Part shown: positions 1 to 11,811 of the stretch, piece by piece
How positions within the stretch are numbered: the stretch's first letter is position 1
Layout of the letters: the number at the start of each line of letters is the position of its first letter
From: Promerops cafer
Taxonomy: Eukaryota > Chordata > Aves > Passeriformes > Nectariniidae
DNA: 64,000 nucleotides
Direction of reading: 5' to 3'
NCBI GenBank assembly: GCA_013398275.1
Contig: VZSE01013575.1
Coordinates: 39,182 to 103,181 of the forward strand
Position numbers and translations under genes: made by a program
Notes under the pieces: model-generated
Told to the model about the DNA's origin: nothing
Databases searched by the model: none
Seen by the model: only the letters and a program-made list of their open reading frames with translations

Positions 1-3000
1 GTTGGTACCACTGAAAACACAAAGGCACAGAGAGAAGGTGAATGTCCTCTGGGCAGGAACTGTGACTGTGTAAGAGCATCCCACACCCAAGAGCAAGGTC
101 ATTTCCACGAGACCTCAATATTCAGTGGTGAGGTTCAGCATGCTGGGAGGATGTTTTCTTTTTCTTCTGCAAATATGTTTTTGGTGGCCTTAAATCCCTC
201 CTGCTGACCAAGGGAAGAAGGCTCCGCACACAACTTAAACCAGGCTTTATTCCCTTCCTCATTTTTCCCACAAGTGTTGGCAGGCATTTTGGGACAGTGT
301 GCCCTTCTCTCCATGGAGTTCTCTTCACACTGTAAAATAGAAACTAACCTGGATTTGTCCTTTCCTCATTAACCCGAGGAAGAAAAATCTTCCTTGTGGT
401 CGCTCTCAATTTCTAACTATTTTCTGCCTGGTTTTGAGCTGGTTTTATATGTTTTCACATTTTTATTAGGTTTACTGTGTCTAATGTGGTATCCCAGTGA
501 GCTCAGCAGTCCTCAGCATGCTGGCATCTGTCTCAGGTGGCTCACACTTTGGTCCCAGGCATGCTCACACCGTGATGTCACATCTGGGGTTTGATGGGAG
601 CTCTTACGGCTTAGATTAATTAAGAAGGTCATTACAGCTTGATTGCCTGGGGAGAAGGCAGAGGTGAGGGGTAACTCAGTCTAGAAAGCCCTGTATCACT
701 GAGACACAGACTTTGCTACTTCATCACCTGATTTCACAGTTCTAGAGACAGGGAGGGGGAAGCAAAAAAAAAAAAAAAAATCACTCAGTTTGTTGCAAAG
801 CGGCCGACTTTGTGTTTTGAAATGCACCAGGCAAAACTGCATCCAAGTGTCTCTGTGTAATTGCCTGGCAGGAGAAAAGGACCTCTGCGGTCAATAGCCC
901 ATTTGTCATTAACTGAGTCCTTCTGACACAGGGTGAGAGTGAGCTCAGTGCAGCAGAGGGTGGGAGGGAGATGGAGCTGCCCGAATTCCTGTGCCTGATA
1001 GCGCTGATGGGCTGGCAGGAACCCGTAATCGGGGCAGGGAGAGGAACTCAGCCGGGAAACCTGTGGAGGTTGGGAACTCGGCCAGATATTTATCAGGAGG
1101 GAAGCTGATACTGTTGTTATGAACAAGGCTTTCAGCTGTTTCCCCGAAGATAATAACAGGCACATGGTGGTGTTTTTATTATTATTATTTGTGTGCTGAA
1201 GAAGTGTTGGGAGACTTTGGCGGGTTACTTGGCACGTGCCAAGTCTACTAAAAATGACCCAGGACCAGGATTTTAGGGTCTGAGTGCACAAATGAGCATT
1301 CCAGGGCTGCTAAATTTCTTCTCCTCCCTCACTTGCTGTTTGGGTGGTCTGAACATCATTCTTTTCCAACCTTTCCTCAGTCTATTTTGCAGCAGCAGGA
1401 GAAGGGAGGCAGGGAGGGAGGGAGTGAAGAGGCAGCTGAAGGCAATGGAAATAAATAGCAACATCTTTCCAGAAGAGAACCAATTCCCAAGTGTGGGATT
1501 AAAAAGCTTTTCCAAAGCCAAGTATTCAGCTCGGAGAGGAGGCAACTGTAAGAAGTGGTTTGTCTGAAGAAGCTCACCTTTTCCCCTCTCCACATCTAGA
1601 TTTCCTTCCTGGGGAGCAGGCAGTAATTTTGCAGTCTCCAGACTTCAAACAGTCAAGTCAGTAAATACAGATTTGGAACAAGGAAATACTCAATCCTTTC
1701 ATCTTCTGGGCTTTGAAATTTAAAGGTACCTGTGGACTGGGCAGGAATACTTGAGGCCATGAGTAAGCAGCAGGAGTGTTGTTAGGATGTGAGGGAGGCA
1801 GCATATCCCCAGCAGCTCTCAGGCTCTGCCGTCCAAGAAATAGGAGGAGAAGCTGGAAAATATTTTTCAAATGTGAATTTACGTGTGCTTGGAGTGAAAG
1901 AAAGCAAGGTCAGAAATAGAAACTGGGGTACTGTGGAACTGAACTTGTGTTGGAAATACAGCCATTCCTCACTCCCAGAAGCTGCTGGGGCCTCTAGGAT
2001 CTCTGGCTGGACTTGGCAGTGAGTCTCTCTGCCTTTCTAACTGGGCCCAAGTGAATACCTGACATTATTTTGGAGGCTGTGTTCAGGATGTAGAATAAAA
2101 CACTTCATTTTGCCTTCTGGATGCAGGTCATGATTCCCAAATTGGTTGCCCTGCTTCAAAGAGAAGACTATAACTAAGAAAAATAAGCCTCCACTCTCTT
2201 GCATCAAAGGGCTATAAAATAATTGATCTTATACTGATGGATATTGACCTTATATCTGTAGGTAACAGGAGAATTATAATATCTTCAGGTTGTGAGACAG
2301 GACGCAGGTGACAAGTTATTTTATGGTTTAGTGAACTGAGAAGATCTTTACTACCATATTTCAGCAACTGGAGATGAACTAGGCAGGTAGGCAGAGCAGC
2401 TCCTGAATTTCTGGGTTGATATCAGGCACCCTGGTGCACTGATAAGGTGAAGCACAAGGCTGGAGGTCAGCTGGGTTGTGCAATTTGTTACAAGTGCTCT
2501 GCCAGGAGCTTGTTTCTGGAGGGAAAAAGTGGAAAAACAAAGCAAATATGTGTTTCATGTGTGAGCAGATGTATTTTCCTCTGCCTTTCTGCAGGCTGGC
2601 ACGGTGCCTGGCCCTGTCACTGCAAGCAGTGGCATGGCAGTGCCATTAAACTCCGTGTGGTATTGCTTAACCAAACCTCATTCTTGTCCCTGTCATTTTT
2701 CTCCATCAGGGTTTCTCAGTCTTTCCATCCCCTCACTCTTGTAAAGCCTTTTTTTGGTGAGACATGGGAGAGGGATATGCCATGAATAGTTCCTACATCC
2801 CCTTTTGCTGCTAGAAATCCCAGTGAGACAGAGCTATGGTGCTTAAAATGTTTCTGGTAGCACTTGGATTTGCACATATTTTTGTTGCCAGACAACTGGT
2901 GGATACAATAACGCTTATTAAATCTGGTAGCCATGCACAGAGGTTACCCAGTGGTCTGAAATTTGAAATATTTTCTGTAGCAGAGGGTAACATTAGGAGG

Positions 3001-3027
3001 AGCTCTCAATATTTTTCCAGAGACCAC

Positions 3028-3150
3028 TGTCACTGCCCCATTTCACAGATAGTGAATCTAGGGCAGGGAAAGATAAAGAGCTTTGCTCAAGGTCAGCCAG
3101 CAGCAGAGCTGAGAGCAAACTGAGCTTTCATGAGTCCCTGCTCAGTGTTC
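3028..3150. mobile_element. Possible MIR/CORE-SINE relic
   Basis: The stretch cccatttcacagatagtgaa, followed by a ctcaaggtcagccagcagca segment and then cagagctgagagc, follows the order of the conserved core of MIR-type SINEs (cattttacagatgaggaaac ... caaggtcacacagctagtaa ... gcagagc). The match is by eye and diverged. Such ancient SINEs are rare but known in birds. Confidence 0.5.
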
Positions 3151-6033
3151 TGCCCCTTGCCAGCACTGCTGCTCCATTTTCCATTACTTTTCTTTTCCAT
3201 TACTCCATTTCTCAAACTTCAGGCTGCAGCTTTGGCTTTGCCCTGCTGACAGCATCGATGATCTGTCAATCTGCATTTGCAGAGGGTCCTCCTGGAGGAG
3301 GGAAGGAGTGGGTGGACCAAGCACTAGGAAGGAAGAGAAACCCAAACAAGTCTCTCCCCTCCCACCATCCCACCCCCAAAATAAACACAGCTCCCTAGGA
3401 ATCTCATGCTTCAACATTTGTGGTGGTAAAGGGATGATTCACTCCTTTCTTCAGGACAGCACAGGCACTGTTTGGAATGTCTGCCCTTTCTCTATCTCTG
3501 TGTAGACCTCAATCTGTGAAGGTAAAGTTTGGCTAACCCTTGTTTTCTTTTGTATCCAGACACTAAAAGTGGGCAAGCAGAAGCCACTTATAAATTAAAA
3601 AATACTCGGATGGTCCATAAAATAAAGCAGGATAGGTGTGGGGATAAGAATATCAATATTTAAATAGCTACTGTTGATAGGGGAGCAGTGAATATAATAA
3701 TTAGGACTCTAAATATCTTTGAAAAATGCATATTTGAGAGAGTGAGATTGAGACCTGCTGTCCTTCAAACCTTTCACGAGGAGCTTCAGGAGCAGCAGGG
3801 TGCTGTGTGACAGTGGCTGCCTCACCAGTGGCAGTGCCACCCCCTCACTGCACCTCTCCAGGTAGGGTGGCAGAAGGAACATCCACATTACTCCAGGCTC
3901 ATTTCCCAGCCACTCACTGATTTCTGATGTCTACATTAAAACAAATCTGGGTGGTCTTGGAGTGATTCTTGAGACAGATGTAGAAAATACTGCCAAAGGC
4001 TGACAGATTTTTCAGGCTGTTGAGGCTTTTGCAATGTAGTTAAGCTGGGTTCATGTATTGTACAATTACAACACCCCAGAGTAGGAGTGGTGTCTGTTTT
4101 ATTACTGTTCTGAGGGTTTTCTATCTATTTTTTGCTATAGATTTGATCCTTATTTGTATCAGCTCCATGTCACTCTTAAGTCCTGCCACAGCAAAGTGGT
4201 GAAATCAATGCCTCCTCCAGCTGCAGAAAAGCAGCATCTTAGGAAGCTTTTTATAGGCTTTCCCCTTAAGAGGTTTTTCTTTTTTAGGCTAGAGAGAAGT
4301 TTAAGAAGCATGAAAACAAGAACTTGTTTTTATTCCCTGGTGTCTTCATACCAGGGTTCCTGGAAGTTGAAGCTGAGCCTCTTAAGCAGGGATTTCTTCT
4401 GAAGATGCAGTGCAAAAGTTTCTCACATACTTAAAATGAGATCTTGATGGGTTTATAATTTTAGGAGGAATTCTCAAGATCAGACAGCTGCTCTTTACAT
4501 GTGGGATATAGGAATTACCACGTCGTTGGTACTTAATGGGAGTTTTGAGGTTATTTTTCTGGTTCTCTGCCTGTAGTGAGTTGGAGCTGGGAGGTAAAGC
4601 AGGGTGATGACCCGACTTGGAAGGGACACAAACTGAGCAGGGCTGGAAAAAAAAGTAGAGGAGAAATTATTCCTGACTCATCTGTTGTATTTTCAGCCTT
4701 CTGCAGAGAAGAGCATTGTCCGCTTTAACCTGTTGGCTGAAATATTCTGTTCCTCTGTCTGCAGGAAATGAGGCAGACTCTTTTCCATAACTACCTGACT
4801 TACATTTCTTAGTGTTTCCAGCTCAGACAGGGCTGCTGTTAATGATATTTTTGAGCTCAGCACTCCCTGCCCTTGTCCTGAATTGCTCTTGACCTTTATC
4901 CCGTGTGTCTGAGCATCTCCCTGAGTGCTGCCTCCCCTGCTCGTGCTGCTCCTGGTGCCCGTGCAGGGCACTGCCAGCACTGCTGGCATGGCCACCAGAG
5001 CCCTGTGCCTTTCTCAGAGGGCTTCTGGCTCCCAATTAATTTGTCATCTCCTCTGAGCCCCCTCAGCATTGTATTAACGTGGCAATGCTGCTGCAGGAAC
5101 GGCGTGTTCTGCTCCCAGGGCTGCGTTTCTCCTTCCCCTCCCGGGGCTCCAGGCCTGCCTGTTTATGCCCAAGCTGGGTTTCCTCCCACCTCACCGCTGC
5201 TGTTTACTGAAGGAATTGCAGTTTCCTGTTGTTTTAGATGGGGCTGTCACTCCTCTCTGGATTCCTGCCCTCCCTGCTGACACCCAGTTGCTTTTGAGCC
5301 TCATCAGCTCAAAAGTCTGATGGTTTTTGCTCCTTGCTGCTGTAACTGTGAGTCTGCTTTACAGGGGCAGCCAGTGCACTTGGTTTATAACGGAATTTCT
5401 GGCATTCCTGACAGTTTTTATATACATATTTTCTCCCTGTGAGGTTCTGCAAAGCCCAAGATTGTGCCAATCAGATAAAATAGAGGTTCTGCCCATTTTA
5501 GAGCTAAATCTAAGACAGTAAAGCACAAATTGCTTTTCAAAAGTTGCTGAGACTGAGTAACACGGCTTGGACCAAGATGCACCCAATCCAGGGTGCTCCT
5601 TCTTTGCAGAACCTTCCAATCCTGTGATCCATAGTAATTCAGCAGTTGTAACAAAGATATTCTCTATCTGATTAACTTCCTGCTTATTCTGCCTTGTAGA
5701 TAAGTGGTAGGAAAAGTTCCTGTTCTGCTAAAAATGAAAGTGTAAATCTGAAATTATATAGGAACTTCCTAGAGGAAAGCTGAGGGCATGTTACATGAGG
5801 AATTTGCCCATGGACCATTTTCAGTGGCAAGAACATGCTGAACAGCCTTGGTACTGGATTCCAACAAGGTCTGACTCCCACTAAGAAAGAAGCTGGACTA
5901 AAGAGGTTGGACCAAAGATCTCTGAAGTCTTTGCTTTGCAATTTCATTATCTTGACATACTTTTTGTTGCTGTTTTATAAATACACAAGAACTCTTTATG
6001 TCATTCTCTCCATGTAACTCGATAATTCTTACT

Positions 6034-6172
6034 ATCACAGAGTGGTCTGGCTTGGAAGGGACCTTAAAGACCAACTCCTTCCACCCCCTGCCATGGGCAG
6101 GGACACCTCCCACTATCCCAGGTTGCTCCCAGCCCTGTCCAACCTGGCCTGGGACACTTCCAGAGATGGGGC
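6034..6172 (-). mobile_element. CR1 LINE 3'-end fragment
   Basis: Reads in reverse orientation as a CR1 tail: a diverged octamer region (tcacagagtgg), then ggcttggaagggacctt, ccatgggcagggacacctcc and ccagccctgtccaacctggc. These are the standard landmarks of avian CR1 3' ends. It is 5' truncated, as usual for this family. Confidence 0.85.
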
Positions 6173-9100
6173 ATCAGATATTGGTGACATTCTTGTGTTG
6201 CCAATATCTGCTTTTACTTATTCCTACAACTGGATTCTCAGTACCTTTCCCTTCCAAGCTCTTCTCAGGGCAAGCATTAATTTGTGGCCAGTAGTGAATG
6301 AGTAGAACATCAATTAAAACGTGAAACTTTTTCACCTTTATTTTGTTACTCAAACGTTCTTTTATTCTATGAGCGACCACACATTGATCTGAAAACTGTC
6401 CCGTGTTACCATTAATTTGAGAGCTGTTCTGTTCTATGAACTTTGTGTAGATTCCCTGTTTTGTTTAGCTTGGCAGCTCTTTTGGGTTTGTTTAAAATCG
6501 GTGATTAAAATGAATGAGCTTCTGCTTTTGGATTAGCAGGGAATACAAAGTCCTTGTTGAAGACTGCCAAGAAAGAATTGATCATCTAAATATTATGGTG
6601 ATGAAAATGGATTTTAGTTTCTCTTTGCACATGTGCATTTATGCCAAATAACAATTCCACTTAAAATCCTCACTTTAATCTTGCAGCGGTTCTTGCTGCA
6701 GGAAATATTTTGAGTGAAGGCTAGATTTGTGCAGTTTACTGTTTGGAGAGATTTCAAGCATTTTATTCTACCATTATTTAGGGCTATGAAAATATTTTTG
6801 CTTTTAGGGATGTCACAGTAATACAGACTTTCCTCCCAAAAATCTGTGATGTGTCTTGAGTTTCTGCATGGATTATACAAGGGGAAAAATAACTGATGCA
6901 ATAGCATCTGTATTAACAAGGTGCTGCGGTTTAGACCTCTCAAAATTCCCTCCAATGACCTAAAAGTTGCTCTTGAGCAAATTGCCTGTGACATGTAGAA
7001 TGTTGTTCCTTTTTTTCTTAGTGTTTTCATTGCGTAATAACCTTTTTTTGGTGAATTACACAATTTATTCTTGAATAGGAAGTGGGATATTTAGGCTTGC
7101 AGTTTTCTGTAATTTAAAAAAAGAAAGTGTGGCAGCAGATTCCCACACTTTTTTCCTTGTCTCTCTCCAGCAGGGCTTGCTGATCCCCCTGTTTTCAGTG
7201 AGCTGAGCACCTTTTCTGGTGTTTTTTTTTGTCTCCACAGTCAGAGGTTTGGAGGTTTTTATATGGCATGAATGGAAGTTTGTACAAACACCAGCAGCTG
7301 GAGTTTTATTTGGGAGGGTGGAAGTTCTCCAAGCAAAACTTGGTTTGTGGTTTGTGTCAGTAGTCACCGGTTCTGGCAGCCCAGAGGTTTCGTGAGTGCT
7401 GGAGCTCTTTTGGTTTCATTCTGCAGAGAATCCCAAGGCAAGCCATGCTTTCAAACCCTTGTGTGTGTCTAAACAAGTGGGGAGTGCAGGAGGAAATAGT
7501 CACCTGTTTTCAGCAGACTGGGTAGTTTAATATCTTTAGTTATCCCATAAACTGCAGCCCTTCTGTGAGGGTGGCACAGAGTTGCTGGGATGTGCCTTTT
7601 TTCCCCTTTCATCATGTCTAAGACAAAAAGTCCCATTAAATGGGGTAATTGCTTTGCTCCTTGCTTCAGTCAGTGGAAAGGTCCCGATGAAGGAAAGCAA
7701 ACCCCCTTTTTGAAAAGGGGAAAACAGGTGAAAACTGGGTGGGGGAAAGCCCCAGCTCTGAGCGAGATGTGCCCAAAGCTTTGTTTGAAGACCTGCTCTC
7801 TTCTCTATGCCCAGAGAAGCCCTTCCAGAGCAGCAGTCACAGCTCTCCCAGCAGAAGGGGAGAGGTTACTTTGGTGAGATTTCTATCTCCAAAGCATCTT
7901 TTCAGTTCAGCTCAAAATAACCACCAAAAGCAGCATGTGTGAGCTGTGAGCATCATTGCACTGATGCCACTTTGAGTAATGACCTAACCAGAACCCAGAT
8001 CTTAATTTGCTTTTTGGCTCCTCTTTATGAAACCAAATTACTTCAGTTGTTTACAGCTGGGTGTGCTTTTTTTCATGGCTTGGTACTCTGTCTTGCTCTC
8101 CTAGCAGTCTGTTTACTGATTATTAGCCCTGTTAATGCCAGTTGGCAGAGATTTGCCTTCTCATTTCAGGGCTGACAGCCAGCACACCTTTGAAGTCCTT
8201 GAAGAAGGACTCCTTAGTTGCCTTGGGAATTCTTCATGCCATAACCTATTTATATTTTGGGCGTTTTTTTTTTTGTCATTAACTGAATTCACAACAATCA
8301 TCTATATAATGTAATTAATAAAGGTTTCTTAGCCGTGCTCGTGGGCATTTAGGGCATTGTGCAATAGTTCAATAAAAACATTACAAAACACAATAATCAC
8401 AGCATATAAATAGAAAGAGGAGCAGTCTGGGAAGATTTGAAGGTCGGAGCCTGAAGGTATTTAGGAACTAGAGCTTTATTCAAGCCCAACTCTCAATGGT
8501 TTAGAAACAAACTGAAACAACCACCCCCAGGAAAAAAAAATCCCCCCCAAACCAAAAACAAAAACATATATTTGCTACTAAAAGGCGCTGATCTATTGGC
8601 ACAGCTGGGAAATAGATGTGTAAGACAGAAGAGGAAAGTAGACCTGGTGAAGATCTCAGTTTCACTGCTGTCCTCTGCAGTGGCTGGAAACTGCCCTGTG
8701 GTGGTTGAGGAATGAGCATCTGCCCATATTAAATTTGTAATGTTGGTGTTTTTGTGGCCGTTTAAGCTTCCACGTGGTTGTTTGTGCCTAGGTTCAAATG
8801 TTAGATAAAATTTCACACAGAGGTGGTTTCTTGTAGGAAAGATCAGTGCAGGTCTCAGCTCCCCACGTGTAGCTCAGTAATCCCAAAGAGAAATTAGCTT
8901 GGTTTTTTTTGCCCTCCATTGTTCTTTATCTCAGTGATAAAAGAAATTTTCAATGCATCAATACTTTTGCTACAGCCTTCAGATTTTATGTCGATGGTGA
9001 AGACCAGTTCACAGGAATTTTTTCATTAACATTCATCAATGAATTCATCAAGATCAGTGCTTTGACTGTTGTTTATTTGCTTTAAAAAGGTATGTTTTCC

Positions 9101-11711
9101 ATTTAAATGGGCAGTGGTTCAAGAGCAGTTGCAAAACTGTGTTACACAATGCATGAATTCCTAATACATAAGCAATAGGCAGGTGTGCCCAGCTGCTGTG
9201 AGCTTTTTGGGTCAGTATGCCATGAATTAGTATTTATTATCTAACTTTTTCAAAGTAGGAAATCCTGAACTTTTTTTTTTTTTACTCCGCAGTTTAGTTT
9301 GGGACTGCATGAGGGGGTGGAGGCTGGACAAAATACTGTTGCCTCTGAAATCCTGGCTTTTGTAGGCTCCAGTTCCAAGGGAAGGCAGCTCTGAGGTGAA
9401 GTATTAGCAGTCTCACCATGTACAGCCTGGGCATCCTTTTTCTTCTTCAATAGCTAAAAGCAAAAAAGACTGAAGGCATGGAAAAAAGCTCTGCTTTGCC
9501 TCTGTAGTTCCCTCATCCGTGGAGCTTTTTTTCTTTTCCCAAGGGCAGGATGTGACCTTTGGATGTGTACAGCATTGCAGCTGAGATGAAATCATTTTAT
9601 AAGCAGTGATCAAAAAGCATATCGATGGCTGCAGCAGTGCCCTGTGGCGTTTTAGCCCAGCACCACGTTAATCCCATCTGATAATCTGTCCAAGCACCTA
9701 TTTCATGCAAGTGGATAATTCCAAACAGCATTTCTTATTGTAGCAGTTTCCCAAAACTGTCCCTGTTATAACTGTCAGCCTTACAGCAGTGACGTGACTT
9801 GTTTGATACTGGATATTTCTAGTAGGGGATATAAATCGTTTGGTAAATTGATATTTCTCAGTCAGCAAGCCCTTATGCCTCTGTGGGGTGAAAGCCCAAG
9901 GGCAACAGCTCATTTGTAAATCAGAAAGCACTGAATACTCTTGAGGAAAACAGTGAGGTGAGGACAAAACTTTCCTGATCGATGTTGCTGCTTCACAAAG
10001 CAGGTAAACATTTCTGAAACAGCACAGCGGATTTTGCGGTGGCTGCTGCTTGTTAGGGGCTGCATTTAAAAGCCCTTGAGATGCTTCACAGGGTGTAAAT
10101 AAGAAAAAAACCCGTTCTTGAGTGAGAGATGGTGTTTGGGTGGAGCATGCACCCCTCTGGTGAGGGCAGTGTGTGCTGGTGGGCACTGGGAAGTCACCTG
10201 GAACACGCTCGCCCCTGAATCAGACCAGGGTCTGGTTAGTGTTAAAAGCAGGGGCATCTTGTTCCCAAATCATTATTGCCTCCAGTGTGTACTTGAAAAT
10301 TTGCATGGTTTTCCTCTCTGGTTTTTCCAATAGCAAAGGGCATTCAGGGTTTCAGTATTAGGAAGGTTTTATGGGGTAGTCCTTGGTCTCCTGTGATTCT
10401 GCAAATAAATCGTCCTCGTACACCGTCAAAGGCACTTAGAGCATCCACAAGCTGCTTATTGCTTTAATCTCTGCATGGATTTAGAAGCCAAATGGCAAAG
10501 ATGGATGGGAGCAGCACAACACATTAATACTCCTCTGAAAGTCTGTTACAGGCTTGGCTTGTGCCTGTATAACGTGAGATGGATGCAGCAGATAAGACTG
10601 AAATGAAAACAAAGGGTGTTTCTCGCCTCTGAAGGAATACAAAATAACTCTTTGGGGTGTTCCCGATTTGCATAGCTGCTCCCAGTTTTAAAAAGGAATG
10701 TTTTGCCCCTGAACTGCTCGAGAAGGAGAAGCTGTGTCAGAATTGTGAGTTTTTCCCAGAGATTTTTAGACGTTTCTTGGTGCAGACAGGTTTTCTGTTG
10801 GCCACAATGGGAGTTGGGTAGCCAGTGGCTTTTGAAAATCCCACTGGCCCCTGCTGAATACTCAGTGACCATGAGCTTTTGTTACAGCCCTGCCCAGGAA
10901 TGCAGAGCTTTGTGGTCCCATTGTGTTGTCTGTTTTATAGCCCTGGAGGTGGCTCAGTGCCTCCAAAGCAGGGTGGGATCCAGCCCTCCATGGAGCTGAT
11001 GGACCTCGGGGGCATCGGTGGGAAGGATGCCTTGAGCTGGCTGTGTGGGGTGTGTGGAAGGTGCTTCCACGTGGAGGTGCCAGGCAGGGGCTGCTGGGTC
11101 AGGCTGTGTGGGGACACTGGTGGGAAAGGAAGCCCAACCTTGTACCCAAGTTAAACTCTCTCAGCAGCTGCTGAGGGCTTGCACTGGGGGCAGGACCTCG
11201 GTGTCCTCAGCATTTTACAAATGCAGCAGCCTGAGACTTCAAAAACCTCCAAGAAGGCGTATTTTGGCAGAGGAACAGAGCTGGTTTGTTTCATCTGAGA
11301 AGACCATAGAGGCTAAGTAGACCATCCAGAAAAGGAGAGCAGCAATGGAGGCATCTGAGTACAAAATCCCTTTCACAAAGGGAGCGTGGGCGGTGCAGAC
11401 AGGGAATAAGCCCTGTGCTCCTCCAGTGCCTCATCCCTGGGCACCACAGCGGGATGAACCCACGCTGCCCCGCGGCCCAGTGGGGTGCACTCCACACCAG
11501 GAGGTTTCAGGGATCATTTTTCCAAAGGATAAAGCGCTCCACCTCTGTGCAGAGAAGCAGGGAGGAAATCTAGGGCCGAGGGTCATGCTGCAGACGACTT
11601 TTAAGGAAGGGAAAGATACCCACTCTGAGCTTTTTTTAATTCAGGTGTTTTGCAATGACCCTCCTGCAGTCACTTGAAGAACTCATGACATGTCCTCTGT
11701 TGCTATTTCAG

Positions 11712-11811
11712 GCCAAGAACATCCGAACAGCCTGAGGCACAAATACAACTTTATTGCAGATGTGGTGGAGAAGATCGCCCCTGCTGTGGTTCACATTGAA
11801 TTATTTCGCAA
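11712..11811 (+). CDS. HTRA1: HTRA1 exon 2
   Basis: The acceptor is tatttcag and the donor AA|gtaaac. The exon enters with two bases (completing Gly158) and leaves with two bases of Lys191. It encodes the helix-rich start of the protease region (HKYNFIADVVEKIAPAVVHIE). The AAG seen genomically at the end is not the real codon: the G belongs to the donor, and Lys is completed by the A that opens exon 3. Confidence 0.95.

Larger units (their letters stand above)
1..11711 (+). other. HTRA1: HTRA1 intron 1, 3' portion
   Basis: No exon with splice sites and a recognisable protein could be found here on either strand. HTRA1 has a long first intron in vertebrates, and exon 2 begins at 11712, so this stretch is read as intron. 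It holds a 3' CR1 fragment near 6034, an ancient SINE-like relic near 3030, an A17 tract at about 764-780, and otherwise unique AT-leaning sequence. Confidence 0.8.

Noticed and set aside
5560..5940. Possible CR1 pieces (gcttggaccaagatg, aggttggaccaaagatctct)
   Set aside because: Matches are short and isolated, with no terminal octamers or continuous alignment.
6614..7063. 149-codon minus-strand open frame in HTRA1 intron 1
   Set aside because: No family resemblance, no promoter or splice evidence; AT-rich chance frame.
11150..11300. Third MIR-like segment (cattttacaaatgcagcagc)
   Set aside because: Only one short phrase matches; the rest of the core is not recognisable.
1..11711. Search for HTRA1 exon 1 (signal peptide, IGFBP, Kazal)
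   Set aside because: No GC-rich cysteine-dense exon is present; it must lie left of the window.
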